From Bog-473 sp963750075 (GTDB lineage Bacteria; Actinomycetota; Acidimicrobiia; Acidimicrobiales; RAAP-2), in assembly GCA_963750075.1 (NCBI GenBank), contig CAVVPG010000010.1:86600-150599 (forward strand): a stretch of 64,000 bases of DNA. Reading direction: 5' to 3'. Position numbers and translations under genes: made by a program. Positions 36,054 through 45,143 of the stretch are shown here, piece after piece (within the stretch, counting starts at the first letter, position 1; each line of letters begins with the position of its first letter). Under the pieces are notes generated by a model. That model ran no database searches, was not told where the DNA came from, and saw nothing but the letters and a program-made list of their open reading frames with translations.

Positions 36054-37273
36054 GCGGTCCGGGTGGGGGGCCGCTGGCCGGCATCCGGGTGGTCGACGTC
36101 GGCACGCGCATCTCGGCGCCCTTCTGCGCGGGGTTGCTCGGCGAGCTCGGCGCCGACGTGATCAAGGTGGAGCTACCGGGCCAGGGCGACTTCATGCGCA
36201 CCATGGGGCCGTTCGTTCCGGTCGACGACGGGCCCGGCTACTCCCTCTCCTGGGCCGTCGAGGGCCGAGGGCGGCGCGGCGTCACCTGTGACCTGCGGCG
36301 CCCGGAGGGCAAGGACCTCTTCAAGCGGCTGGTGGAGACCGCCGACGTCCTGTGCGAGAACTTCCGGCCGGGCACGATGGAGCGCTGGGGGCTCGGGCCC
36401 GACGATCTCCCCGGCGACCTGGTCTACGTGCGCATCAGCGTCTTCGGGCAGAGCGGCCCCTACGCGCCCCGGCCGGGTCTGGACCGGCTGGGCATCGCCT
36501 TCGGCGGCCTCCTGCACCTCACCGGCGACCCCGGCCGTCCCCCGGTGCGACCGGGCGTGACCGTCTCGGACTACCTGACGGGCGTGTTCGCCGCCTTCGC
36601 CGCCGTGGCGTCCCTCTACGGACGGGACACCGCCGGCGACGACGCACGCGATCGCGGCGAGATCATCGACGCGCCCCTGTACGGCTCCATCCTGCGCATC
36701 CTGGAGTGGACATTGGCCGGCTACGACCGGCTGGGGATCGTCCGCCAGCGCGAGGGCAACCGGCTGTCACAGTCGGCCCCCCTCGACAACTACCCGACGG
36801 CGGACGGGTTCTACGTCTGCATCGTCGCCGGCTCCGACGCCAACTTCACCCGCCTGTGCGCCGCCATGGGCCGACCCGACCTGGCCGGCGACCCGCGCTT
36901 CGCCAACTTGGCCCAGCGCGCCGCGCACGGGGACGAGATCAACGGCATCGTCGCCGAGTGGACCTCGGGCCGCAGCGCCGACGAGATCACCGCCCGCTGC
37001 GTCGAGCACGACGTGCCCGTCGGGACGGCCTACAGCGCCGCCGACATCTTCGCCGACCCCCACATGGCCGCCCGGGGCGACCTGGTCTCGGTCGAGGACC
37101 CGGTCATCGGGCCGGTGCGCCAGCAGGCCCCCTTCCCCCGTCTGGCCCGGCACCCGGCGCCCGTGCCGAGCGGCGCGCCGCGGCTGGGCGAGCACAACCG
37201 CGAGGTGTGGTGCGGCCTGGTGGGGCTGAGCGACGCCGAGCTCGACGAGCTGGCGGGGCGCGGGGTCGTCTGA
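36050..37273 (+). CDS. CaiB/BaiF family CoA transferase (class III)
   Basis: A 407-residue family III CoA transferase: RVVDVGTRISAPFCAGLLGELGAD-type start (split here), VIKVELPGQGD, ENFRPGTMERWGLG, and VSDYLTG with the Asp that forms the covalent acyl intermediate. It moves CoA between a donor thioester and a carboxylic acid, providing CoA activation without ATP. The ATG overlaps the hydratase stop by four bases. Class III members act on carnitine, bile acids, formate/oxalate and similar acids; the substrate here is not determined. Confidence 0.92.
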   Translation: MSGPGGGPLAGIRVVDVGTRISAPFCAGLLGELGADVIKVELPGQGDFMRTMGPFVPVDDGPGYSLSWAVEGRGRRGVTCDLRRPEGKDLFKRLVETADVLCENFRPGTMERWGLGPDDLPGDLVYVRISVFGQSGPYAPRPGLDRLGIAFGGLLHLTGDPGRPPVRPGVTVSDYLTGVFAAFAAVASLYGRDTAGDDARDRGEIIDAPLYGSILRILEWTLAGYDRLGIVRQREGNRLSQSAPLDNYPTADGFYVCIVAGSDANFTRLCAAMGRPDLAGDPRFANLAQRAAHGDEINGIVAEWTSGRSADEITARCVEHDVPVGTAYSAADIFADPHMAARGDLVSVEDPVIGPVRQQAPFPRLARHPAPVPSGAPRLGEHNREVWCGLVGLSDAELDELAGRGVV

Positions 37274-37292
37274 CCCCCCGGCACCCCGGTCG

Positions 37293-38777
37293 TCAGGCGG
37301 CCGAGCTGACCCGACCCAGGTAGGAGGCACCGCCGAAGGTGAAGATGCCCCCGTCCGCGGCGGCCATCCAGTAGCCGTTGGTCACGTTGTCGGGCGCCAT
37401 GCCCACCACCGGGGCCACCAGCGGGATGCCGCCGGTCGACCCCTCGAAGGGAGCCTGGCCGTAGGTGAAGATGCCGCCGTCGGAGGCCACGAAGCGGTAG
37501 CCCTGGCCGTTGGGGGACGCCTCCATCCCGACGATGGGCTTGTTCAGGTGGAGGGAGCCGGCGCTCCCCAAGAACGGGGCGTGGTAGCTGAAGATGCCCC
37601 CGTCGGACGCCACCTCCCAGTAGCCGCCCGACACCGGGTCGGCCGCGATCCCCACGATCGCCTGGTTGAGCGTCGTCCCGCCCATGGAGCCGTAGAACGG
37701 TGCGTCGCCGAAGCTGAAGATGCCGCCGTCGGACGCCACCAGCCAGTAGCCCTTCCCGTCGGGCGTCGACGCCATGCCGACGATCGGCTTGTTGAGGCGC
37801 AACGAGCCGGTCGACCCGTAGAAGGCGGCGTCACCGAAGCTGAAGATCCCGCCGTCGGCGGCGACCAGCCAGTACCCGCCACCACCGGGTGTGGCCGCAA
37901 TGCCGACGATCGGTGAGTTGAGTGTGCCGGAGAGCGAGCCGTAGCTCGGCGCGGAGCCGAAGGCCGCGACCGTGCCGTCGGACTGGGCCTCCCAGTAGCC
38001 GGTCCCGTTGCTCAACGGTGCGATGCCCACGGTGCGTGCCGCGGCCTGGACCGAATTCGACACCTGGCCCCACGTCATCGTGATGTCACTCGGCGGTGCG
38101 CACGAGCTGACGAAGATCGCCGCGATGGAGCCGCCCGAGTAACCCGAGGACGAGTACGCCGCACCCATGGAGAGGACCGGCGGACCCGTCGGGCAGCTCG
38201 CGAACTGGTGCAGGATGATGTCGCGGTGGCCCCAGCACTCCGACGGGTTCGCGAGGCTGCAGGCGGTGTTGGTGGTGGAGGACCCGCCCCAGCCGTCGTC
38301 GTACATCCAGTAGTAGTCGGCCTCAAGCACGGAGGTCAGCCCGCCCGCCCAGATGGAGCCGCCGAAGGTGATCGGCGCGCCGCCGGTCACGGCAGTGGGG
38401 AACGACGGGTCCGTGCCCGCGTTCGCCCCGCCTTGCGCGTAGCCGTCGAGTTGCGAGGTCATGTAGTCGATCGGCGGCAGGCCGCGGTCGATCCGCTCGT
38501 CGTTGACCACGGTGAACACCTGCTCCTCGAGGGGCAGGGAGGAGAGGGACGACTGCGAGACGTTGATGGACCCGAGGCCCTCCTGGGCGCGAGCGGAATC
38601 GATCGACGCCACCCAGTCGCCGCTGCTCGGCGCGATGTTGGCGGGCGGGTTGCTCGGCGGCAGGATGCCGGCGGCACCGGCGGGTGCCGCGGTCAGCCCC
38701 GCCGCAATGGAACTCATGATCATGACGCCGATCGGCACGAGCAGCGTCACGACACGACGACGGGCATGGCGATGCAC
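37293..38777 (-). CDS. Secreted CAP-domain protein with C-terminal GYW/DGGIFSFG repeats
   Basis: A 494-residue exported protein. A signal peptide covers about residues 1-37 (basic HRHARRR, then a hydrophobic stretch ending in AGAAG). A CAP/SCP-like domain spans about 60-235 (VVNDERIDRGLPPIDY, then ECWGHRDIIL). The C-terminal part from about 260 is five full repeats plus one partial of about 42 residues, each with GYW...DGGIFSFG...F.GS...L..P.VGM, probably a beta-propeller or solenoid that binds cell wall or extracellular polymer. The GTG at 38777 has a GAGGGGGG ribosome-binding region. Such repeats are characteristic of secreted actinobacterial proteins; function unknown. Confidence 0.86.
   Translation of the reverse strand: MHRHARRRVVTLLVPIGVMIMSSIAAGLTAAPAGAAGILPPSNPPANIAPSSGDWVASIDSARAQEGLGSINVSQSSLSSLPLEEQVFTVVNDERIDRGLPPIDYMTSQLDGYAQGGANAGTDPSFPTAVTGGAPITFGGSIWAGGLTSVLEADYYWMYDDGWGGSSTTNTACSLANPSECWGHRDIILHQFASCPTGPPVLSMGAAYSSSGYSGGSIAAIFVSSCAPPSDITMTWGQVSNSVQAAARTVGIAPLSNGTGYWEAQSDGTVAAFGSAPSYGSLSGTLNSPIVGIAATPGGGGYWLVAADGGIFSFGDAAFYGSTGSLRLNKPIVGMASTPDGKGYWLVASDGGIFSFGDAPFYGSMGGTTLNQAIVGIAADPVSGGYWEVASDGGIFSYHAPFLGSAGSLHLNKPIVGMEASPNGQGYRFVASDGGIFTYGQAPFEGSTGGIPLVAPVVGMAPDNVTNGYWMAAADGGIFTFGGASYLGRVSSAA
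37296..38000 (-). repeat. Tandem 42-residue coding repeats (five and a half units)
   Basis: Encodes the repeat block of the CAP-domain protein. Units begin with GYW(E/L/M) or GYR and contain DGGIFS(F/Y) or DGTVAAFG. Units 2 and 3 are nearly identical in their first 20 residues; the last unit is cut short at the C-terminus. Confidence 0.85.
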
Positions 38778-39041
38778 GTGGTCTTCCCCCCTCTGAGATT
38801 CCCCTTGCGAGCATCAGTATCGGAAAGGTTGGTCGCGAAAGGAATGGGACCTTTTGACTAGATGCAGCCGCCCGCGCTCGTCAGGGCCATTCGTTGTGCG
38901 CGCGTTGTCATACCCGTGGTCCAGCGTTGTTACGGGGGGTGCAGCGTCGACGAATGGCGCGTCGGCGAGGGTCAGCCCCTCGTCGGTCGCGAACGCCGGG
39001 GCCGGCCCACGGCGATGGGCGCGGCCGGCGTCACCGTCGCC
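38778..39041. other. Intergenic region upstream of the CAP-protein gene
   Basis: 264 bp with visibly lower GC than the surroundings near 38800-38860. It holds an inverted repeat AAAGGT (38824-38829) and ACCTTT (38849-38854). No ORF is convincing here. It probably carries the promoter of the secreted CAP protein, but no clear -10 was found. Confidence 0.4.
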
Positions 39042-40301
39042 TCACCCCCGGGGCAGGCCCAGGATGCGCTCGGCCACGATGTTGCGCTGGATCTCCGACG
39101 TGCCGCCGGCGATGGTGCCGGAGAACGAGCGCAGGTACTGCACGGCCCAGGCGCCGTCGTAGAAGGAGCCCGTGACGCTCGACGACACCGGGTTGGGCTC
39201 GAAGCGGGCCAGGTCCCACTCGGTGAAGCGGTTGGGCCCGGGCCCGTCGAGGTCGAGGCCGTCGAGGCCGAGGGCCTCCCGGCCCACCAGGCAGGCGCGC
39301 TGCTCCGCTTCGCTGGTGAACAACTTCAGCAAGAGGTGTTCGGGCGACATCTCCCCGCGGGCGGCCTTGGCGAAGCCGAGGTAGCCCAGGCAGCGAATGG
39401 CGGCCGTGTCGGTGGCGATCCGCCCGATCGCCTGGGCGATGCGCGTGTCGTCACCCAGGGTGCCGCCCCGACCGTCGGGACGCCGGGCCACGCGCACGAG
39501 CGCCTTGAGCGTGCGCTCCATTTTGGACACGTTCATGATCCAGAGCATCCCGCGTTCGTGGCGCAGCGAGCCCTGGCTGACGACCCAGCCGTTGTGCAGC
39601 TCGCCGAGGAGGTTCTCCTCGGGCACCTCGACGTCGGTGAAGAACACCTCGTTGAAGTCGGCATGACGCGGGTCGGTCAGCTCGGGCAGCGGCCGGCAGT
39701 TGATGCCCGGCGTGCGCATGTCGATGATGAGCACGCTGATCCCTCGGTGCTTCGGCGCGTCGGGGTCGGTGCGGACGTAGCACAGGCAGTAGTCGGCCTC
39801 GTGGGCTCCCGACGTCCAGACCTTCTGGCCGTTCACCACGAAGTGGCCGTCGCGCCGCTCGGCCTTGGTGGCCAACGAGGCCAGGTCGCTGCCCGCGTTG
39901 GGCTCGCTCATGCCGAGGCACCAGGTGATCTCGCCCCGGAGGGTCGGGAGGACGAAGCGCTCCTTCTGGGCGTCGGTGCCGAACTCGACGATGGAGGCAG
40001 CACAGATGGAGAGGCCTTGGGGGTTGAGCGAGCGCGGCACCATCCGCTCGGCGATGACCTCGAAGTAGACCATCTGCTCCTGCGGCGTCGCGTTGCGGCC
40101 GCCCAGCTCGGGTGGCCAGCCCGGCACCAGGTAGCCGGCTTCGAACAGCTCGCGCTGGAAGGTGCGGGCCCAGTCGGGCAGGTGCGCCGACGAACGCCGG
40201 GCGTGGTCCTCCATGACACGGGCGGGGGGCAGGTGCTCGTCGAGCCACGCCTCGAACTCGCGCCGGAATTCGGCCAGGGACTCGTCAGGCGCGAGGCGCA
40301 T
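39042..40301 (-). CDS. Acyl-CoA dehydrogenase (FadE-type)
   Basis: A 419-residue acyl-CoA dehydrogenase with CLGMSEPNAGSDLASLATKA, GQKVWTSGAHEADY, and the C-terminal IAGGTSEIQRNIVAERILG. It appears to be a complete catalytic subunit. The ATG at 40301 is chosen over a TTG at 40307 because a CATAGT box (minus strand, 40308-40313) ends six bases before it; operator F overlaps this box. No partner gene is adjacent on the same strand apart from the fused dehydrogenase ending 76 bp upstream. Confidence 0.93.
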   Translation of the reverse strand: MRLAPDESLAEFRREFEAWLDEHLPPARVMEDHARRSSAHLPDWARTFQRELFEAGYLVPGWPPELGGRNATPQEQMVYFEVIAERMVPRSLNPQGLSICAASIVEFGTDAQKERFVLPTLRGEITWCLGMSEPNAGSDLASLATKAERRDGHFVVNGQKVWTSGAHEADYCLCYVRTDPDAPKHRGISVLIIDMRTPGINCRPLPELTDPRHADFNEVFFTDVEVPEENLLGELHNGWVVSQGSLRHERGMLWIMNVSKMERTLKALVRVARRPDGRGGTLGDDTRIAQAIGRIATDTAAIRCLGYLGFAKAARGEMSPEHLLLKLFTSEAEQRACLVGREALGLDGLDLDGPGPNRFTEWDLARFEPNPVSSSVTGSFYDGAWAVQYLRSFSGTIAGGTSEIQRNIVAERILGLPRG

Positions 40302-40310
40302 GGCCAACTA

Positions 40311-40324
40311 TGACATGGGTGTCA
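40311..40324. promoter_or_regulatory. Putative operator F (14-bp palindrome)
   Basis: TGACATGGGTGTCA overlaps the -10 box (40308-40313, minus strand) of the 40301 acyl-CoA dehydrogenase gene, nine bases upstream of its ATG. It differs from operator E by one base. Confidence 0.65.
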
Positions 40325-40376
40325 GCCGGCGGGCGAGTCTTCGTGTTCGATGGCGTCGGCGCCGGGCACCGGGCGC

Positions 40377-42614
40377 TCAGGCGCCCGGTTCGGGGTCCCT
40401 GGGCTGGCCGAGGATGCGCTCCGCGATCACGTTGCGCTGCACCTCGCTCGTGCCGCCGGCGATGGTCAGGCAGCGGGTGGAGAGGAAGCCGTCCTCCCAC
40501 CGTTGCGCCTTGCCGTCGCGCACGGCGCCGTCCGCCCCGTAGAGCGCCATCCCCATCTCCTGGACCCGCTGCTCGTGCTCGACACCCAACAACTTGCGCA
40601 CGCTCGACCCGCTGCCCGGATCGACGCCCGACAGCGTGCGCAGGGTGGCACGGTGGCCCAGCAGCGCGACCGACTGGGCTTCCGCGATGAGGTTGCCCAG
40701 CCGCTGCTCCAGGCTGGCCGGGCTGCCCTCGCCGCGGTCGCGGCGACGCGCCACGGTCCGGATCAGCGACTCCACCCCGTTGCCGAAGGACGCGCCCGAG
40801 GACATGGAGACGCGCTCGTTGGCCAGCGTGGTCCGGCCGATGCGCCACCCGTCGCCGGGGGTCCCCACCACGGCGTCATCGGGGACGAACACGTCGTTGA
40901 AGAACACCTCGTTGAACATGGCGGCGCCGGTCAGCTCGCGCAGGGGTCGGATGTCGATGCCCTCCGAGCGCATGTCGACGATGAAGTAGGTGATGCCGGC
41001 GTGCTTGGGCGCGTCGGGGTCCGACCGGGCCAGGCAGATACCGAAGTCGGCCGTCTGGGCCAACGACGTCCACACCTTCTGCCCGTTGAGCACGTAGCCG
41101 CCCTCGACGCGCTCGGCCCGGGTGCTGAGCGACGCCAGGTCGGACCCCGCGCCGGGCTCGCTGAAGAGCTGGCACCAGCTGAGGTGGCCGAGCAGCGTGG
41201 GGCGCACCCAGCGCTCCTGCTGCTCCGCCGTCCCGTGCGCGATCAGCGTCGGCAGCGCCCAGGCCCCGACGGCGAGGTGCGGTCGGGCCACCGCGGCGGC
41301 GGCCAGCTCCTCGTCGATCACGAGCTGCTCGAGCGGGGAGGCGCCGCGCCCCCACGGCGGCGGCCAGTGCGGCATGACCAGGCCCGCCTCGGCCAGCGCG
41401 GCGCGCTGGTCGCCGTCCGTGGCGCCCACCGCTGCCACTTCTGCGACGACGGCGCGGATCTCGTGGCGGAACGACTCGGCCCCGGCGGGCAGCTCCGCGG
41501 CCAGGTCGCGCCGCGCGCCGCCGACGGCCAGCGCGGTCACCTCGTGCTCGAGCCCGCCGACGTCACCGCCGGCGAGCAGCTGGAGGTTCGCCATGGCGCG
41601 CTTGAGGTACAAGTGTGCGTCGTGCTCCCAGGTGAAGCCGATGCCACCGAGGATCTGGATGCACTGCTTCGCACAGTGGGCGGCCGCGTCGAGCGCCACG
41701 GCGCCGGCGATGCGCGCGCTGAGCACCCGGTCGGCGGCCGGCCCGCCCGACTCGTCGTTGCCGCCCTCGCTCCAGGCCGACGCGGCATCCCACGCCACCG
41801 CCGCGCACTGCTCGACCGACACCAGCATGTCGGCCAGCGCGTGCTTGACCGCCTGGAACTGGCCGATCGGCCGGCCGAACTGCACGCGCACCTTGGCGTA
41901 CTCGGACGCGGTGTGCAGGCACCAGCGGGCGATCCCGGCGCTTTCCGCCGCGGCGAGGACAAGGACCAGGCTGCGCACCTCCGCGTCGGGAACGAGCAGC
42001 GATCCGTCCTGCGCCGCCAAGCCGGGTGCGGCGACCTCGAGCGCCCCGAGGGAGCGGGTGGTGTCGAGAGCCGGGAGCGCCCGGGCCGCCACGGCGTCGC
42101 CGAGGGTGGCGCGGTCGAGCAGCGTCCAGCCCACCCGGTCGGGGCCCGCCAGCGGCACCAGTACCAGCCGCGCCGCCGGCAGCCCGAGGACGGGCCTGAC
42201 GGCACCCGCCGCCGGCGGGCCGAGCCCCGTCGTGCCGAGCGCCACGGCCGCTGTGATGGTGCCGTCGGCCAGCCCGGGCAGCAGGGACGCCCGCATCGCC
42301 GCGTCGCCGTGACGGGCGACGACGGCGGAGGTCACGAGGGTGGGGAGCACGGGACCGGGGAAGAGCGCGTGGCCGAGCTCCTCGAGCACGACGGCCACCT
42401 CGGCGAGCGTGAAGCCCTCGCCGCCCGACGCCTCGGGCAGGTGGAGGCCGAGCCACCCTTGCGCGGCCATCTTCTCCCACACGGCCGGCAGGTCCGCCGC
42501 CGGCGGCGGCGCCTCCGCGACCGCCCGCGGCTCGGAGGGCGGGCAGTGGGTCTGGAGCCAGCGTTCCGCGCTGCGGCGGAGCGCCTCGTGCTCCTCGGTG
42601 ACCGCGATCGGCAC
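40377..42614 (-). CDS. Two-domain (fused) acyl-CoA dehydrogenase
   Basis: A 745-residue protein that contains two acyl-CoA dehydrogenase units in one chain. Residues 1 to about 350 resemble the partner-subunit type (VQFGRPIGQFQAVKH, ILGGIGFTWEHDAHLYLKRA). Residues from about 380 onward are a catalytic-type unit (WCQLFSEPGAGSDLAS, GQKVWTSLAQTADFG, IAGGTSEVQRNVIAERILG). It thus joins in one gene the pair that is divergent at 32716/33968. Mycobacterial FadE34-type enzymes have the same layout. The GTG at 42614 shares one base with the ferredoxin stop and has GGAGG five bases upstream; it is in the P450-ferredoxin operon. Confidence 0.9.
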   Translation of the reverse strand: MPIAVTEEHEALRRSAERWLQTHCPPSEPRAVAEAPPPAADLPAVWEKMAAQGWLGLHLPEASGGEGFTLAEVAVVLEELGHALFPGPVLPTLVTSAVVARHGDAAMRASLLPGLADGTITAAVALGTTGLGPPAAGAVRPVLGLPAARLVLVPLAGPDRVGWTLLDRATLGDAVAARALPALDTTRSLGALEVAAPGLAAQDGSLLVPDAEVRSLVLVLAAAESAGIARWCLHTASEYAKVRVQFGRPIGQFQAVKHALADMLVSVEQCAAVAWDAASAWSEGGNDESGGPAADRVLSARIAGAVALDAAAHCAKQCIQILGGIGFTWEHDAHLYLKRAMANLQLLAGGDVGGLEHEVTALAVGGARRDLAAELPAGAESFRHEIRAVVAEVAAVGATDGDQRAALAEAGLVMPHWPPPWGRGASPLEQLVIDEELAAAAVARPHLAVGAWALPTLIAHGTAEQQERWVRPTLLGHLSWCQLFSEPGAGSDLASLSTRAERVEGGYVLNGQKVWTSLAQTADFGICLARSDPDAPKHAGITYFIVDMRSEGIDIRPLRELTGAAMFNEVFFNDVFVPDDAVVGTPGDGWRIGRTTLANERVSMSSGASFGNGVESLIRTVARRRDRGEGSPASLEQRLGNLIAEAQSVALLGHRATLRTLSGVDPGSGSSVRKLLGVEHEQRVQEMGMALYGADGAVRDGKAQRWEDGFLSTRCLTIAGGTSEVQRNVIAERILGQPRDPEPGA

Positions 42615-42883
42615 TAGGCCTCCTCTCCGGGCGGCACCTCGACGCCGCCACGCCAGAGCGAGATCGCCCCGACCGGACACCCCTGGGCGGCGACGCGTAG
42701 GCGCTCCTCGTCCGTCGCGGTGGGATCGACGACGACCGCGTGGCCGTCGTCGCTCAAGTCGAACGTCCCGGGCGCCCAGAACACGCAGTTCCCCGAGCCC
42801 ATGCAGCGATCCCAGTCGATCCTGACGTCGAGCGGCTCCACCGGGGCCGCCGCGTCGCGCCGCGGGTTGGCTGTGCCGCCCAT
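42614..42883 (-). CDS. 3Fe-4S-type ferredoxin
   Basis: An 89-residue ferredoxin with Cys27, Cys33 and Cys69-Pro (C-x5-C ... CP), the three-cysteine set that binds a 3Fe-4S cluster in ferredoxins serving bacterial cytochromes P450. It should pass single electrons to the P450 encoded 30 bp upstream. The ATG at 42883 gives a ten-residue longer N-terminus than minimal relatives. Its stop overlaps the start of the fused dehydrogenase. Confidence 0.92.
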   Translation of the reverse strand: MGGTANPRRDAAAPVEPLDVRIDWDRCMGSGNCVFWAPGTFDLSDDGHAVVVDPTATDEERLRVAAQGCPVGAISLWRGGVEVPPGEEA

Positions 42884-42913
42884 GGGCCCGAACCTACCCT
42901 CCCGCGGCGGGCG

Positions 42914-44164
42914 TCACGAAGCCGCGAACACGACCGGGAGGGAGAGCGGCGACCGGAAGGCCAGGCCTTCGATGTGAGGCGGCTCGGCCTCGGGGTCCAA
43001 GGACACCGGCCCGAGCCGGTCGAAGAGGGTGTTGACGGCGATCCGCGACTCCATGCGGGCGAGGTGCATGCCCAGGCAGACATGGACGCCGAAGCCGAAC
43101 CCGACGTGCTGGCGCAATTCCCGGAACATGTCGTAGCGGTCGGGGTCGGCGTACTTGCGCTCGTCGCGGTTGGCCGCGCCGATCATCAGCGCGATGTCGG
43201 CACCCTCGTCGATCCGGACCCCGGCCAGTTCGGTGTCGCGGACGGCCCGCCGCAGGATCACGGTGACCGGCGGCTCCCATCGCACCACCTCCTCGAAGGC
43301 CTGGGTGTACAGCGAGCGGTCGCCGTAGAGGGCCTCGAGTTGGGTCCGGTCGTTGAGGAGAGCGAACAGGAGGCTGCCCGAGGCGCGGTAGGTGGTCTCG
43401 ACGCCGGCCGGCAGCAGGAGGCGCAGGAAGGAGTAGATCTCCTCGTCGGTGAGGCGCTCCCCGTCGACCTCGGCCCGCACCAGGTCGCTGATGAGGTCGT
43501 CGCCCGGCTCGGCGCGCCGTTCGGCCATCACCTCGACGAAGTAGTCGCGCAGCGCGGCGGATGCGGCCATGCCCCGCTCCCAGTTGGCGGCGACGCTCGT
43601 CAGCTCGAGCGCCCAGCGCTGGAATCTCGGGTAGTCGGCGCGGGGCAACCCGAGGATGCGCGCGATGACCTGCACCGGGAAGTTGAACGTGACGTCGCGC
43701 ACGAGGTCGGACCGGCCCCGCTCGGCGAACGAGTCGATGAGCTCGTTCACCACGACCGCCACCAGCTCCTCCTCCCAGCGCTCGAGCATCTTGGAGCGGA
43801 AGCTCGAGGCGACGAGGGCACGGACGTTCCGGTGCTCGGGCTCGTCCATCTCGAGGATGGTGCGGCCCATCACCATCCCCATGACGTCGGTGTACACGGC
43901 GTTCGAGTAGGTCTCGTTGTCCCGCAGCACCTGGACGACCTCGTCGAAGCCGAACACCGTCACGGGCGGCGGCTTGGTCGGGTCGAGGTCCCCGACCTCC
44001 GCACCCTCGCCGAGGTCGATCGGCCCCGTGTGGACCGGCGACTCCCGGCACAGCTCGTGCAGCCTGGGGTAGGGGTCACGGATGCTCCCGCTCACCATGT
44101 CCTTGAGCTCGAAGGGGTCGAACGGCACCGCCTCCGCATCCGCCGTTGAATCAATTCCTGGCAT
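42914..44164 (-). CDS. Cytochrome P450
   Basis: A 416-residue soluble bacterial P450. The I-helix oxygen-activation motif is AGVETT, the K-helix ExxR is EEVVR, and the haem loop FGFGVHVCLG (residues 356-365) carries the ligand Cys363. It hydroxylates an organic substrate with electrons from the ferredoxin directly downstream. The operon P450-ferredoxin-fused acyl-CoA dehydrogenase is divergent from the TetR gene, with operator G in between. Relatives act on terpenes, steroids and alkyl chains; CYP family assignment is not possible by eye. Confidence 0.94.
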   Translation of the reverse strand: MPGIDSTADAEAVPFDPFELKDMVSGSIRDPYPRLHELCRESPVHTGPIDLGEGAEVGDLDPTKPPPVTVFGFDEVVQVLRDNETYSNAVYTDVMGMVMGRTILEMDEPEHRNVRALVASSFRSKMLERWEEELVAVVVNELIDSFAERGRSDLVRDVTFNFPVQVIARILGLPRADYPRFQRWALELTSVAANWERGMAASAALRDYFVEVMAERRAEPGDDLISDLVRAEVDGERLTDEEIYSFLRLLLPAGVETTYRASGSLLFALLNDRTQLEALYGDRSLYTQAFEEVVRWEPPVTVILRRAVRDTELAGVRIDEGADIALMIGAANRDERKYADPDRYDMFRELRQHVGFGFGVHVCLGMHLARMESRIAVNTLFDRLGPVSLDPEAEPPHIEGLAFRSPLSLPVVFAAS

Positions 44165-44210
44165 TGCGACCGAGTCCCCCCTACTTTAGGGTGTACCGAG
44201 GAGCCAAACC

Positions 44211-44224
44211 TGACTCCCGTGTCA
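44211..44224. promoter_or_regulatory. Putative operator G (14-bp palindrome)
   Basis: TGACTCCCGTGTCA ends exactly where the TATATA -10 of the plus-strand promoter begins and lies 46 bp upstream of the P450 ATG. A protein bound here would block the TetR gene's own promoter and probably the P450 operon. Confidence 0.68.
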
Positions 44225-44230
44225 TATATA
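44225..44230 (+). promoter_or_regulatory. Putative -10 element (TATATA) for the TetR gene
   Basis: An AT-rich hexamer in an otherwise GC-rich region, adjacent to operator G. It would give a leader of about 170 nt before the ATG at 44405. No convincing -35 is seen, which is common for actinobacterial promoters. Confidence 0.4.
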
Positions 44231-44404
44231 GCAAACAAGTGTTGGGGCGTCGAGAGCCGGCGGGCTCGGCGACGGCCGTTGCGGGCCGCGGCTGCGAGCT
44301 CGTCACCTCGACAGCAGACAGCAATCGCACAACAACGTTGAGGGGGAGCAGGCCGAGCGGGCGTTCCACAAGAACTGAAATTCCCGACATCGGAGAGGCG
44401 GAGA

Positions 44405-45061
44405 ATGGGAATGCACATGACGGTCGACTACGACACCAAGAGCCAAGAGGAGCCCAACGGGGGGTCGGGGCACGGGGAGGGGTCGGCCACGAGGCGGCGC
44501 ATCCTGCACATCGCGCTGACGCTGATGGCCCAGCGCGGCGTGGACGGCACGAGCATGCGGGACCTGGCGGCGGCGGCGGGGCTCAACGTGGCGTCGCTGT
44601 ACCACTACTTCCCCTCCAAGCGCGACCTCCTCGAGGCCGTCCTCGTCGAACAGGGAATCCTCCCGATCCAGGCGCCGCGGCCCGAGCCCAGCGGGGACCA
44701 CCCCGCCGACGCGGGCCTGTCCGCCTTGCTGGCCGACATCTTCGTGTCCATGTTCGAGATCGAGGACTTCGTCCGCCTGATGGTCGGCGAGTCGATCCGC
44801 GGCGAGTCGACCGCCCGTGCCGTCGGGATCGACCTCTTCGCGTCGTTCCAGGACTCCATTGAGGGCTGGGTCGCCAAGCACCGTCCCGACCTCGTCGAGC
44901 GGGCCGGTGCCGGCGAGGTCGCCCGGCTCCTGAGCGCCATGGTCGTGGGGCTGTTCGTCCAGCACGCCGGCGGCGTGCTCGGCGAAGACGATGGCGACCT
45001 CACCGCGCTCTCCCTCCGCCGGGCGCGCGAGGCGGCCCGCGTCCTCGGGGCGCCGGCCTAG
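44405..45061 (+). CDS. TetR family transcriptional regulator
   Basis: A 218-residue TetR-type repressor. The DNA-binding domain is at about residues 28-78: TRRRILHIALTLMAQRGVDG, then TSMRDLAAAAGLNVASLYHYF with the recognition helix at 59-68. The C-terminal ligand domain is not diagnostic. Three in-frame ATGs (44405, 44411, 44417) follow a GGAGAGGCGGAGA stretch; the first is listed. The gene is divergent from the P450 operon and has operator G in its control region, so it is the best candidate for the repressor of the nine-site regulon and probably represses itself. The ligand is likely an acyl-CoA or pathway intermediate (inference). Confidence 0.92.
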   Translation: MGMHMTVDYDTKSQEEPNGGSGHGEGSATRRRILHIALTLMAQRGVDGTSMRDLAAAAGLNVASLYHYFPSKRDLLEAVLVEQGILPIQAPRPEPSGDHPADAGLSALLADIFVSMFEIEDFVRLMVGESIRGESTARAVGIDLFASFQDSIEGWVAKHRPDLVERAGAGEVARLLSAMVVGLFVQHAGGVLGEDDGDLTALSLRRAREAARVLGAPA

Positions 45062-45068
45062 GCGCAGA

Positions 45069-45089
45069 CCCCCCCAGATCAGGGGGGTT
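45069..45089 (+). terminator. Rho-independent terminator-like hairpin
   Basis: CCCCCC (45070-45075), loop AGATCA, GGGGGG (45082-45087), then TT. It sits eight bases after the TetR stop. The U-tract is only two bases long, so efficiency is uncertain. Confidence 0.5.
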
Positions 45090-45143
45090 GGGTGGCCACC
45101 TCGTCGCTTGCTCGCGTCCCACGCGGCGGCCCACACTGACGGC

